DNA of 64,000 nucleotides from Siphonodentalium dalli (Eukaryota; Mollusca; Scaphopoda; Gadilida; Siphonodentaliidae), in the NCBI GenBank assembly GCA_032622095.1, contig CP136063.1:79457980-79521979 (forward strand), given 5' to 3'. A program made the translations under genes and the position numbers. The number at the start of each line of letters is the position of its first letter. The first letter of the stretch is position 1. Shown in pieces: positions 43,966 through 55,678 of this stretch. The notes beneath the pieces are model-generated. The model had not been told where the DNA came from. It worked only from the letters and a program-made list of their open reading frames with translations, and did not search any database.

Positions 43966-44470
43966 AAGCTATGCCGTTGACACAAAGGACCGTTATTTTT
44001 CCTAAAGTGATAATTTTTGCGGCATTTGGTTAATCTGAGCGATTTGAATACAAGCCAGTGTATGTATTAGTTCAAATTTTGAAATCTAAGATGGCTGCAG
44101 GCGGTCATGTGTTGTTTTACCCACCCGCTTTGTGCTTGAAGCCTATCTTTTCACTTGATAGCTATTTATGTTGCTCATGAACATAAGATACGATAAGATT
44201 TAATGCAAAATACACCCAATTGGCAGTTGCACATATAATAAATATAACATATATCAACATAAAGAATAATTTAACATGAGTAATCACGTACGATGTGCAT
44301 ATAATTTCTCTTGAATTTACTGTCGTAAAATCTCACGTATACTTACTAGCTTTTGTTAGATATATGGATATCGAATGGTGAAGAAAGACCGGATCATGTC
44401 GCATATAACGTTAACGGTTGCAATTTGTCCATTCTGCATAATAAATCTGAACTTCTCATTTCTGAAAAAT
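43966..44470. other. Minisatellite flank with a block shared with 63013-63085
   Basis: ACCGTTATTTTTCCTAAAGTG, GCGGCATTTGGTTAATCTGA resembles ACCGTTATTTTGTC and GGCCTTTTGGCTAATCTGA just after the large array at 63.0 kb. The rest of the stretch shows no gene. Confidence 0.5.
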
Positions 44471-46430
44471 GAAGGAACGTTGCAATTAACTTTCCTAGGC
44501 CTGACATTCTAAGATGAAATGATATTCTGACTCAATTTGTTTTGAATTACACGCAGAACACAATCTTTCTCTCACTGGTTTTGGGGGCTGTTTGTGTCTC
44601 CCTTTTTCTATTTCAGGTCGATGATTACTGATTCTCAAACTTGTGAATAGAATTCTCGCTTTGGTTCAATTTCATACTTTGATATGAATAGTCTATACGT
44701 CCGTATTTTATTTCCACTGATCGGTCTCTTTTCGGCATGAGTTACATTATAAAATCTCATCAAATGATCAGATTTCAGTTCATCCACCAGGGTGCTCTCT
44801 GTGTCCCTTGGAATCTCCGGCGGTTTGACATATCGACGCCGTATTTTCCATAGAATTCATTTCATAATGAGATAGAAGGATCTCTAAGTGATTCGATGTA
44901 TGCATCGTGTACCAAGCACCCATTTGAAAGGTTCGAAATTGTTTTCATATATCTAAATTGTTGAGTAATCGCATCATGTATAACTGGGTATAACTAGAAA
45001 TGCCAATTAATTGCAAAATAAATAATGCTAACCACTGTCAACTATAGTATAAAATTGCCAGAAACGTGCTATTTTTCAACAGGTTGATCAACGAAATTTT
45101 GCCTCATTATCAACACGAAGCATCTTGACTTTAGAGTTATCCATCTTTATCCGTGATTTGGTCCGAGACCATCGGCTCGTCGACTTTTTACTGGGCCACT
45201 ATTAAGTCTCGATGGTGAAAAATACTATATTTCAAAAATCGATATCTAGTAACTCTGAACTTTGATAGGTGAGTTCCTCGACTCGAATCAAATATGTTTT
45301 ACCTCCGAATCATAATAAATAATAATTGAGGAGCGCTTAATCGGATTATCCATCTTTAACACCTAATGTTGTTTTCCAAAACCTCAGATGGACTTGTTCA
45401 CTTGGCATTATATCTGAGTGAAGCATATTGGTTTCTCCTGTACAATATTTCAACATCCGTATAACATTATCGCTTTTATTAACTTGTCGAACAATTTGCA
45501 TTTAGTTGGAATAAAAAGCTTCATCTTTGACGGAACAGACTGATTTAAAAAGAACATTGCTTTCGTGGATTTTCCGCGTGTATGTTCTTGTGATTTTGAA
45601 ATTCTACTAGTCGATGTGAATTTTGTCCCGAGATATGGATACTCTGAAACTTAATTCAAGCGATTTCGCACTTGTATCGAAACTTGGTTCACGTTTAGTT
45701 CTCTTTGACCTAAAAGCCACAGTTTGATTTACTTGCATTAACCACGAGACCACTGTATTGGGTATATTTCTGTAACTTTGCAAGACAATTATGTAGACCT
45801 TGTTCAGTTTCTGACAACAACATTAAATCGTCGGCAAATAAAAGATGACTGAGCGGACGATTATTAAGGAATATTGGATCGCAGCCGGATACATCAAGTG
45901 AATATTTGATGTCATCAATGAAGATTATAAACAATGTAGGCGACAATTAGTAACCTTGTTTAACTCCAATCGTGGACAGATGCGGTGGTTCAATTCCTGC
46001 ACCCGTTTTACTTGAATATAACTGGATTAATACATGGACTGTATTATTTGATTTTATACCATTGCTATGCAACTTTTGAAACATCAACGACCTATCAACT
46101 GAATCGAAAGCTTTTTGAAAATCGATAAAAGCAGCATAAATTGTAACCCTCCATGTTGTGTCGTGATTCTGTTTTGATTTGTCTCTTTCTTCTGTGTGTT
46201 TTTTTTCCTAAACTTGCCCCGTTATAATGGTAAGAGGTGCAGTTTTCCAAAGAATCACCATATTTGCGACCATTAAGTATTCTAATTGAAGTGGATTTAC
46301 ATAAATTGAGAAGTTGAATCCCAAAATAGTTTATATGTCTGTCTAAACTTTCACAATCCAAAATATAACAATCCGAAAGTAAAATATATTTATCATATAG
46401 TCCGTTCTCTTTTTTATTTTGTGTAGCACC
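44471..46430 (-). pseudogene. Decayed LINE relic: EN end, RT, zinc-type C-terminus
   Basis: The minus strand holds, in order, an endonuclease remnant (LLNLCKSTSIRILNGRKYGD, 46240-46310), an RT with KSFRFSIDRSLMFQKL and SPTLFIIFIDDI, HLLFADDLMLLSETEQGL (45800-45850), an EYPYLGTKFTS block near 45620, and a C-terminal LCSACNSKQIESEYHFILEC (CxxC..H..C) near 44550. Many stops and shifts, an internal deletion between EN and RT, and an inserted family R MITE (45001-45359). A different and older LINE than the two at 35-42 kb. Confidence 0.8.
45001..45359 (-). mobile_element. TTAA-type MITE family R, copy 3
   Basis: Minus orientation; one end reads GAGCGCTTAATCGGATTATC before a TTAA. It interrupts the LINE relic between its RT and C-terminal pieces. 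The other terminus is missing. Confidence 0.75.
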
Positions 46431-46632
46431 CACAGCCTCTCGAGATTAAAAACCCAAACGTTTTGGCCAGATAAGCGGCCGCGCATGTCATAAGGCGGCT
46501 GTGTCGGCCATGCATAGCGGCTTCAACTCGAATGTTAAGTGCACGTAACAGAATGATAACGACATGCGTTTTCGCGCATGATGTAACATGTTTGTGTACG
46601 ACAATCTGTATCGCGGTTGGTGACAATTCTGG

Positions 46633-47100
46633 TTAAAGGTACTCAATCCGATCAGACGGTCCCAATACCATCAAGATACAACAACAACAACAACATTTCT
46701 TCGAAATACGCTTTAGTTATCACAATCGATATTATTGCAATAAAATAATTCTAACCACTGTCAACTATGGTATCAAATTTTCCAAAACTTGTTATTTATC
46801 CACATTTTGTTCAACAAGATATGGCCGTATTATCACTAAAGTATCACGAAATTTGACCGTATTACCACTTGATTTTTAGAGTTATCCATCTTCATCCGCA
46901 ATTTTGTCCGAGACCCTCCGTTTGACCACGTGTTTCTGTGCCACATATTATTACACATCTCGAGAAATAACAAACAAAATCGATATCTGATCACTGTGAG
47001 CTTTGATTGGTGGGTTCCTCGACTCGAATCAAATATGTTTACCCCCGAAGCCAAAAAATAATAAAATTTAGGAGCGTCTGATCGGATTGAGTACCTTTAA
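46633..47100 (-). mobile_element. TTAA-type MITE family R, copy 4 (complete)
   Basis: 468 bp from TTAAAGGTACTCAATCCGAT to ATCGGATTGAGTACCTTTAA. The ends are nearly perfect inverted repeats of about 26 bp. It contains an (ACA)n run. The most complete member in this window; it ends 226 bp before the dehydrogenase start codon. Confidence 0.9.
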
Positions 47101-47325
47101 ACATTGTCTGTCATACTGTCGCACTGCATAAATTCGAATGCATAAATTATTTTAGTCACACACTGCACACATAGCTAACTCTTGCTTGTGGTAATTGATA
47201 CCCCCGATATATACCACTACTGCAAAGCTGTGGAGTCTGTGTTTAAACTAGAACTGGGTTGGTGATAAAATAGTTTACAAGCGTGCATGCGTATGTGCAT
47301 ATTATATATCAGATAAAGAATAGAG

Positions 47326-47418
47326 ATGGACGTTCGAAATATGGTGGCGATAATAACGGGCTCAGCTCAGGGCCTCGGAAAAGCATACGCGGAAGCATTT
47401 CTCAAACAAGGCGGAAAG
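47326..47418 (+). CDS. SDR dehydrogenase (15-PGDH-like), exon 1
   Basis: ATG at 47326, 31 codons, donor AAG|GTACGT, phase 0. It reads MDVRNMVAIITGSAQGLGKA and YAEAFLKQGGK: the first strand and glycine-rich TGxxxGxG loop of the NAD(P)-binding Rossmann fold of short-chain dehydrogenases. The closest family appearance is NAD-dependent 15-hydroxyprostaglandin dehydrogenase. The promoter lies between MITE R copy 4 and the ATG, but no TATA or other element stands out. Confidence 0.9.
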
Positions 47419-47949
47419 GTACGTACCACTTGCCATAGAGGGCCCGCGAACAGTAAAAGGTTTACAAAATCAGTTTTAGAATAGGTCATAATAATCCACC
47501 AGCTTAATCACACTTATCCCTGACACAACATTAGTCAAAGCACTAAAGGTACTTTTAAATATTACATTTATATTATGTTTTTAAAGTTGTTTTTGTGTTG
47601 TTTCAGTTATGTTTTATTGTGAGTAACAAATATAGTTTAAAACAAATATTTTAGTCATTAATTGTGAAGCGCCGAGAAAATGAGGATTTAATTTGGCCAA
47701 AGTTTTTTTTAATTTGGACAAAAAACATTTGGCCATAAGTATTTTTTATTTGGCTATTAAAATTTTCATTTGGCTAAACTTTTGGCCACAAGATTTTTCG
47801 GTCCAGCGCGAACACTGATTGGTATTAATTTGGTTTTTGTCCGGGGCATGTGCTTAATTTCCGTTCAGAAAGAAAGCTACATTGCTGATTCATGAGTTAA
47901 CTGAAGTGGTCAGTTTCACATTTTATGTTGATTAGGGTACAAATCGTCT

Positions 47950-48205
47950 ATGATGTTCGAAACGTTGATTATAGTGTATATCTAGGAAACACGAAACGTT
48001 GACTATATTGTATATCCAGGAACCCCGAAACGTTGATTTGGTGCAATATGTCTGAAACTTTTATCAGGCTACCAGAGATAATTATGTCCTCGCTGTTGAT
48101 TAGGGTACCAGAGATAATTATGTCCTCGCTGGTGATTAGGTTACCCAGAATGTCAAAACCATTGATTCGTGTAGTATCCGGGATCCCCAACACGTTGGTT
48201 TGTGT
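47950..48205. repeat. Degenerate tandem repeat, left part
   Basis: Loosely repeated units of about 33 bp with AACGTTGATT, GTACCAGAGATAATTATGTC (twice, exact) and GGNATCCCCAA. Similar units continue at 50495-50740, so the 2.3-kb TIR element at 48209-50494 appears to be inserted in this array. Confidence 0.7.
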
Positions 48206-48438
48206 ATATCACGGTGGGGAATCACGTGGTTTCCATGTTGGTGAGTACCACGCATTCAAAATTTCAAACCCACAAAAACTTAATATACGAGGAACTGACA
48301 TAAAACTTAGCAGTTTTACTGTTACGAGCATGTGCTAGTTTATTTATGAAACAAGTTGATACCTTATTTGTTCGGAAATACTTAGTGGTTTTCTATAACA
48401 TTCTGACTAAATTTGCCAGTGGAAGGTGCGTGGAATAC

Positions 48439-48891
48439 AGGTTACACTGGTGTAAATATTTCCCATAGGCTTCAATGTTAACGTTTGTTGATCTGCATCA
48501 GAGGTCAAATGGAAACTGTTCAAACTGCCTTCGGATTATGTGAGCTTGACATCTGTGGAAACTTTCCCAATAAAAAAATCAACACCGTCTAGCAGGGAAT
48601 CCACTTCAAATTTTCGTTTTTTCATGACTAGGGTCAGTTCCGCACTAAAAAAATATTGTCATTTTTTCAATCACACTTAAAATTTCTAAACAGCCACAAC
48701 AGACTTCACCTTTAATGAATGGGCCTCTTGGCAAATGAAGTTTGTGGGAGAATGATTCCTTGAATTTTTGTCAACAGTTTACATTTAATTCATGCAGCCA
48801 ATCACAGCCCAGAGTGTTTTAACTGTGAAACTCTATACTCCTCCCGCAACCGCAGGGGGAGCTGCCTATAGTATTTACACCAGTGTAACCT
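48439..48891 (+). repeat. 453-bp unit with inverted ends, copy 1
   Basis: Starts AGGTTACACTGGTGTAAATA and ends TATTTACACCAGTGTAACCT, so each unit is itself a TIR element. Identical by eye to 49792-50244 in the same orientation. Confidence 0.95.
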
Positions 48892-49791
48892 AAAGCGATA
48901 GCCCGCTTTTTCGCGGAATAATTGTAACTCCCTACATTTCTTCAGAATTGCCCATCAATGGAAAAAATGTGTTCAAAAACAATATCACCCCTATGGTTCT
49001 TTATTTATCACACACAATTTAACCCCACCCCCTTTAACAAATTATTCATCAAAAAGGCACAATTTTCCACCACCAGTCATGTTCAGGCCCCATTTTCACT
49101 CAGTTTTAGGGGTCTGGTGTTGCAAACTTGGATCAGCTATGGAAGACTGTACAATATTCTTTCCATGAGAGAACTTCTGGTGATGTGAGGTCATTGAGTC
49201 CAGATCTGATCAGCTGAGCATCAAGCGCATGACTTTATCAGCACATTGAAGAATAAAATATGACATTTTCAGGTCTGCAAGGGTGATCCAAGATAACTGG
49301 ATGTGGGTGTATATTGAATTAGTTGAATAAAGATATGCTCTCTTTGAATTGCTGAAGCATTTTCTTAAATGTGTCCAAGTTTTAGTGCTATTAACCTTCA
49401 AATGACCATACCCACCAGTGGAAATGACACACTTTTATGATATATATCTGTATATCACTGGCTATAAAATCCAAAATACTTGTTAGATTAGGTTCTTATA
49501 ACAATTGATATATGTGTCGTTGACATGCTCATGTTATGGGTCATTTGCATTATCATGTGACTATTACCACCTTGAATTTTTTTGAAAATACCTTGAAAAA
49601 TTGGCATTTTTTATGAAAAATCTTACTATTTTTTTGGCTGATGTAAGTGAAAGAAGACATCAGCAGCAAGAATAGCCACACCAAGCATGAGATATTCATT
49701 GGACTGAAAGACCAGGCTCTGTAAAATGCATTAAAAAGCTTTAAAGTGACTCCCAGGAATCAAAAATGATAAAAAGCTATTTTTTCCCTTT

Positions 49792-50244
49792 AGGTTACAC
49801 TGGTGTAAATATTTCCCATAGGCTTCAATGTTAACGTTTGTTGATCTGCATCAGAGGTCAAATGGAAACTGTTCAAACTGCCTTCGGATTATGTGAGCTT
49901 GACATCTGTGGAAACTTTCCCAATAAAAAAATCAACACCGTCTAGCAGGGAATCCACTTCAAATTTTCGTTTTTTCATGACTAGGGTCAGTTCCGCACTA
50001 AAAAAATATTGTCATTTTTTCAATCACACTTAAAATTTCTAAACAGCCACAACAGACTTCACCTTTAATGAATGGGCCTCTTGGCAAATGAAGTTTGTGG
50101 GAGAATGATTCCTTGAATTTTTGTCAACAGTTTACATTTAATTCATGCAGCCAATCACAGCCCAGAGTGTTTTAACTGTGAAACTCTATACTCCTCCCGC
50201 AACCGCAGGGGGAGCTGCCTATAGTATTTACACCAGTGTAACCT
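49792..50244 (+). repeat. 453-bp unit with inverted ends, copy 2
   Basis: Same orientation and length as 48439-48891, with no difference seen. Between them lie 900 bp without recognisable coding. The trinucleotide TAC flanks the pair on both outer sides. Confidence 0.95.
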
Positions 50245-50494
50245 ACACCAGTCCATATACATCTTGCAGATTCCTTCGACTAACAACTTTGGTCAGAATA
50301 TTAGAGCAAACAAATATGAATTTGGACATAAATGAGGTATCAGCTTGTTTGAAAAATAGTTTAGCATCTGCTCGTAATATATCATATCTTAGTTTATTGC
50401 CTTTTTCCTCGCGTCTGGTCGCGTTTAGATCGCCTCGGCTATTTTGAATGCGTGATACCAATCAACACGAAACCACGTGATTCCTCACCGTGAA

Positions 50495-50740
50495 TGATAT
50501 CTGAAACATCCATCACACGCGTCGATAAGGGTATACCCAGGGTATCCGAAATGTCAAATTAGGGTACCTACATGTATATGATCTCTTAAACATTGATTTG
50601 GTGTACCAAGGATCTCCTAGATGTTGATGATGGCATCCAGAATCTCTGAAACGTTGACCAGGATTGCCAGGTATCCAGGACGTCTGGAACAGTGATTACG
50701 GTATCCCTGGTCACAGAAACATTGATTATTAATAAAATTG
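50495..50740. repeat. Degenerate tandem repeat, right part
   Basis: Units with GGTATCCNNGG, ATCTCTGAAACGTTGA and relatives, continuing the array at 47950-48205. Confidence 0.65.
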
Positions 50741-51317
50741 CTTATTAATTGCTTGCTTCCACACTGACCGAGTTATGATGCCTCGGCCTCATAACTCGCC
50801 CAATATGGAAACAACCAATCAATAACATACAGTAGCATCCAACACATATCTGTAGTAAAATACTTTAGCAAACAATACATATTTCTAATAAGCAATAATT
50901 GTATGTAGAAACCAATACATATGTGTAACAGCCAGTAAATATGTGTCACAACCAACACATTATTATGTGTAGCAACAGAAGGAATAAATTCACGTGTGAA
51001 CACTTTGAACTGGAACTATGTGCTAGTAAGGTTGGGATTGTTTAAACACATTTGTTCTCGGTCATTTTTCTAGGCCACAAATTTAAATCGAACATTTACC
51101 TACCTTCAATCAAATGTTATAAATCGACCTTTTAGTTTGCAATTAAAATCAAAAATTATAACCATGAGGTGTTCATTGGAAACACTGTTGGGAAACAGTC
51201 GAGATAGAAAGACTAACCCGAATGAGTGGGCAAATTATAGTCTGGTCCCGGCCGGGGGTGGTGCAGTTGGGAAGACAATATATAACCATCTAGTCTGATG
51301 TCCACACATCTATCCAG

Positions 51318-51441
51318 GTTTGCTTGGTTGATATCAACGTAATTAAAGGGAAAGAAACCAGTGTCGAATTTATTGCCAACTATGGTGACGGAGCAGTCGA
51401 ATTTATTGAATGTGACGTCACGAAGACAGATGAGCTTGAAG
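51318..51441 (+). CDS. SDR dehydrogenase (15-PGDH-like), exon 2
   Basis: 124 bp, acceptor CTATCCAG and donor GTTAGC, phase 0 to 1. It reads VCLVDINVIKGKETSVEFIA, then DGAVEFIECDVTKTDELE. The Asp in LVDIN at the end of the second strand favours NAD over NADP; the Asp of CDVTK contacts the adenine ring in the family. It joins in frame with exons 1 and 3. Confidence 0.9.
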
Positions 51442-51928
51442 GTTAGCATAACATCATTTATCTGTGGAATATGCGTATGGGTTTATTCAATTTAATAAAA
51501 CAAAATCATAAGATTATAATATCGCGCCCTATAAATAATCATAAATAATGTGAACATTGCGTATAATATATAGATTATATCTGTGACAAACGTTCTTGTG
51601 GCAATTGGTTGGGGTGTTTGGCGTTTTGGAAATGATACTATTATTATGGCGGCCATTTTTCGGTTTGATATCGAATATTTATTAATTTGAAACTGACACA
51701 TTGATCGAATTATTTTTGCGTGACATGTTGTCATCATGTGCACGTATTCACCGTTGGTTGCGATGTATACGATAGAGTTATTGCCCACTACATTACATTA
51801 AAAGCGCCACCTATAAAGTTACATCTATTTAAAACGATTTAGCATAATGATTGAAATTTATGAGTCCCGGACCCGGTCATTTATGACGTACGTTCATCCG
51901 TGCACCTGGTTTCAATTTCATATTTCAG

Positions 51929-52041
51929 AACTTATTCCGAAAACAATTGATCTTTTCGGCCGGGTGGATGTTGTGATTAACAATGCTGGCGTGGTCTTCG
52001 ACGATTACTCTGACTTCGAGAGGTGCATAAACGTCAACTTG
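51929..52041 (+). CDS. SDR dehydrogenase (15-PGDH-like), exon 3
   Basis: 113 bp, acceptor CATATTTCAG and donor GTAGGT. It reads (E)LIPKTIDLFGRVDVVINNAG, then VVFDDYSDFERCINVNL. It carries the NNAG motif that stabilises the central sheet, and the Asn-containing INVNL segment of the SDR active site. It ends in phase 0. Confidence 0.92.
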
Positions 52042-52675
52042 GTAGGTGTCAAAGTGAAGTGGGACATGGGAACACTCCGCTGGTGTTATAGAATGGGACT
52101 ATAGTGAATAAAGTAGAACTTTATTTTTCAAAAATGCTATTTACGCAAATTAGCAATGCAATGAATATATGCACCGACTCTCGTTGATGGAATCATTGCG
52201 CTTTATTTATGAGCGATAAATTCGTCCCGAATTAGGCAGGGGAGGCGAACAAGTTCAGGACACCAGCGGCGGGGTGGATGGGTCATCCTCAGTTCAAAAA
52301 TTAGTTTTTTTACGCAAGCTGAAATTCGTTTTCCTTATGCCTTTTTTTTTCAAAATGTTTCATCAATTTTGACCCAGATATTTGACCCCGGACATTAAGA
52401 ACATTTTAAAATGTGTAATCACTGTGTCATTTCTGGATGTTCAATATTTTAACTGCAGGTTCGCAGTCAGGGCCATTTTGGAAAAGAATGGTGGGCATTT
52501 AAGGTGTCGAACAAGTTGATAAAAATGAAACGCATAAAACAAAAAAGCAAAAACTTCATTTAAAAAAAAAACACTCCGTTGAGCAAAATGGTCTGGATCC
52601 CGCGTACGAAAAGAGGAGGGTGTGGCACCCTTAGTAATGAATCTCGGGGGTGTGACACCCTTATTAATGACAAAA

Positions 52676-52793
52676 TACAGTAATGCTCTAAGTAATCGAC
52701 TTCTTAACCACAGCAGAATTATGTATAACTTTTCAGGATTTAGTCGGAAATATGGCTTGTTGCCATTCATCGGAAAGCTCTCGGGGCTTTTGT
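52676..52793 (+). repeat. Single arm of the palindrome found at 55679-55894
   Basis: TACAGTAATGC, CTTAACCACAGCAGAATTAT, CGGAAATATGGCTTGTTGCC and GAAAGCTCTC match one arm of the 55.7-kb foldback. It lies directly before the dispersed repeat at 52808. Confidence 0.8.
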
Positions 52794-52807
52794 TTAGATC
52801 CGGATAT

Positions 52808-53085
52808 GGTAAACATAAAGAGCGTTATTTGTTACTGTTTTCCTGATATGGAAATAATAAAGAGCGTTTATATCATTTGTGTGTGAGTAACCAATAGAAT
52901 TGCGCTATGTTATGTAAACAGAAGCAAAATTTCTGTAACACGATCAGGCTCTTGTTTGCGTACACCTTCGTACGTCTTGACGACAATATACTATTTACTC
53001 GCTGATTATATTTGGCATATGAACAAAACTATATATATTTTAATATTCCTACTGTTGATGACGATTTGAACAAATATGAATATTT
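52808..53085 (+). repeat. Dispersed repeat shared with 7908-8165
   Basis: Same order of words as at 7908 (GTAAACATAAAGAGCG ... GAACAAATATGAATATTTC). In dehydrogenase intron 3. Confidence 0.75.
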
Positions 53086-53483
53086 CTGCAACGAACGCCG
53101 CCCATGACTTTAACGACCTACGGGAAATCTATATCCGGAAGTATTACTTGGAAAATCCTAACAGAAATAACAATAAATTCTACAGAATGCTGACCCTGCT
53201 AAATATAAGTATATTGAAAAGAGTGAACATGTTCTTAAAATTAGCCTTTAAAATGTTACCATGACGCAAGTACTATATTCTATGAGTCAAACCATTTAAG
53301 AAAATATATTCCTGAATGTACAATGTATTAGCATTATTTGCCTTTGTTAATAATACCATATAATATGATGGAAACATATATTTTTTTTATTGTTTGTATA
53401 TATGTATATACGTTGCAGCATGTTGCAACTTCGATGTTGACTTTGTAAATAAACAATTCATTCAATTTTTTATCGTTTTGCTG

Positions 53484-53571
53484 GTTGCTGTGATTAGATT
53501 CACGATGTTATCTCTGGAACACATGAAGAAATTTGGTGGAGGTGTTATTGTGAACATATCATCAGTAGCAG
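53484..53571 (+). CDS. SDR dehydrogenase (15-PGDH-like), exon 4; acceptor is TG instead of AG
   Basis: It reads VAVIRFTMLSLEHMKKFGGG and VIVNISSVA, ending before donor GTACAC, phase 0 to 1. NISS holds the catalytic Ser of SDRs. The first residues (VAVI...) match the family after NxNL, and only a start at 53484 keeps phase with exon 3. But the two bases before it are TG (TTTTGCTG|GTTGC), not AG. The next AG (ATTAG at 53497) would shift the frame and destroy the catalytic segment. Possible explanations: a mutated splice site in this allele, a non-canonical site, a pseudogene, or a sequence error. Confidence 0.8.
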
Positions 53572-53915
53572 GTACACGTATGGGCACGTAGCGTCATAGT
53601 GGTGCCATGTATATGTTCCTGACTGACAGTGTATTCAGTTAACGTGTATAATGCTATCTGGTTTGAGAAACCAGCTTTATTTCGTTTCGTTGTTTACTCC
53701 AAGCCAAGCTCACACAACGTCCCCAACACCTTACGCGTTATGGTGAACTAAAAACTTATTCTGGTAGAGATTGGGTTTACTCTCAATGTTTTAGTCGTGT
53801 TCTTTGCTGATTAAAATGCGTCTAAGAAAATAGACAACATAAAATACAGGACAGATAACTCTATATATCCTAGCTCACACTTTCCAAAGTCCAGCGCTAT
53901 GGCATTTCACTATAG

Positions 53916-54371
53916 TTAAAGGTACTCAATCCGATATGAGGCTCCTTAATTACTATTTCTTTGGCTGGGGGGGGGGGTAAACTATTTTATTCGAGTCGAT
54001 GAACCCACCCATCAAAGCTGAGAGTGATCAGATATCGATTTTTGAAGTTTGTTATTTCAATTATTTGTGGCCCAGAAACACGCCGTCAAAAGGATGGTCT
54101 CGGTCACAATTGCAGATGAAGATGGATAACTCTAAAAACAATTGGTAATACGGCCAAATTTCGTGAATACTCAAGTGATAAGACGGCAATATTTCGTTTA
54201 ACAAAATGTTGATAAATAACACGTTTTGGGAAATTTGATACCATAGTTGACAGTGGTAAGCATTATTTTGTTGCAATTAATCGATTCTGATAACTAAAGC
54301 GTATTTTGAAGAAAAAAAATTGTTGTATCTCGATGATATGGAGACCCGCTGATCGGAATGAGTATCTTTAA
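53916..54371 (+). mobile_element. TTAA-type MITE family R, copy 5
   Basis: 456 bp from TTAAAGGTACTCAATCCGAT to GATCGGAATGAGTATCTTTAA. It carries a G run at about 53968-53977. In dehydrogenase intron 4. Confidence 0.88.
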
Positions 54372-55017
54372 CCGACTGTTGACTCATGGCAAGGTTGGGC
54401 CTGCCACCCGCGTTATTTTTCAAACTAGCTGGCGACTTTCTGAATTTTGAGAGGCGTAACACAGGTTATTGAATAAACATAGGAATTTTAAGGCAGTGTA
54501 ATTCATCGAAAGTGGTGCAACTTAATGCATATTGTGTTGTGTTTATATTTGGTTAATTTCACGATATGGTCAGTTTTAACCATGTATCCTGCCAAATATT
54601 AGCCCTAGTATTACCCGTATAGAACCGATCAATTGGGAGAGAACCGACTCGATTAGGAGAGAACCCAAACAAATATCAAAATTATGACTCGCACAATGTA
54701 ATTTTCGTTATTATTAAGCTCATTTGGGGCCACCAATTGTGAGGGGAATGGAAAATTTTATCGAATTATCAGCTAGATGGCTCAAAAAATGCGTTTTAAC
54801 TGTCAAAAACTGGCGAAAATGTATAATGCCGATCATAAATCAGTCAATAACTATCACAAACCGGCGATAGAACGACTTCCGATGTATAACAGTTCCTACA
54901 CAGTGATATATAGGGAGACAATATTTATACTTACATTATATACCGAATTAAACGTGGCCTCGTGCAGCAGCAGTGACATACATGTATAATTGACCTTTAA
55001 AATCCTAATTTTTGAAG

Positions 55018-55094
55018 GTTTTGTGTCAGTTGTGGAGTATCCAGTTTATGCGGCGACTAAAGGAGGCGTTCTTGGATATACACGGTCTCTAGCC
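55018..55094 (+). CDS. SDR dehydrogenase (15-PGDH-like), exon 5 with YxxxK
   Basis: 77 bp, acceptor TTTTTGAAG and donor GTAAGT. It reads FVSVVEYPVYAATKGGVLGY, then TRSLA. It holds the catalytic YxxxK (YAATK) of short-chain dehydrogenases; with the Ser in exon 4 the catalytic triad is complete. It starts with two bases that complete Gly from exon 4 and ends in phase 0. Confidence 0.92.
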
Positions 55095-55284
55095 GTAAGT
55101 ATATTATGATGTTCTCGGTGTAATCGTGGGTCTGGTCGATGAGAACGGTTCGTGTCTTAAAATGGTTGTCAGTTATATATATTTGAAGCAATCCACACGC
55201 ATACTGAGTCCGTGGCACTGCGTGCTTCCATAATTGTGCAGATCCGTTGTCCAGAGGTAGCCTAAACACAGCGTTATGAGTTCA

Positions 55285-55575
55285 CAGCGCGTCGCGTGTC
55301 TATTGCGAATCTCCACACAGTATAGTGGTTTGGTCGCTTTGGGAGACGTGCAATTGTCGTATTGTTCGCTATTTCAAATCGCGCGCAAAGTTGTGACCCT
55401 TGAGCAAGGTTTCTCGTACTGTGTCGGCTTCGCACCATTCATGCGTTAAACGAATACCACCAGCTTGTCATACTGTTGAGTATCAGATCATGTCTGATCA
55501 AACTAGAGCAGCGCCTGTAAAGGCTGCATCCGGTTCTTTGGCTGGTTTGTACAAATGACTGGGGTAATATTGTAA
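55285..55575 (-). repeat. Dispersed repeat, partner of 23183-23475
   Basis: Inverted relative to the 23.2-kb copy: TGACCCTTGAGCAAGG, TCTGATCAAACTAGAGCAG and GACTGGGGTAATATTGTAAT. In dehydrogenase intron 5. Confidence 0.75.
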
Positions 55576-55678
55576 TGATTAAAAGCGTTATTGGTTATTG
55601 GTTAATCTCTTATAAATATAATACAGAGCTGTGCGTTCCCGGGGATGTGTGTCCCCAAAACTAAAAGTTTCAAACTTG

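Larger units (their letters stand above)
48209..50494. mobile_element. 2.3-kb TIR element in intron 1
   Basis: The left end ATCACGGTGGGGAATCACGT then GGTTTCC and CCACGCATTCAAAAT is mirrored by the right end (ATTTTGAATGCGTGATACC ... CACGTGATTCCTCACCGTGA). TIRs are about 50 bp. It contains the pair of identical 453-bp units. No transposase is visible, so it is non-autonomous or has lost its core. Confidence 0.8.

Noticed and set aside
48439-50244. LTR retrotransposon with 453-bp LTRs
   Set aside because: The repeats do not begin TG or end CA; they have their own 20-bp inverted ends. There is no primer-binding site, polypurine tract or coding interior.
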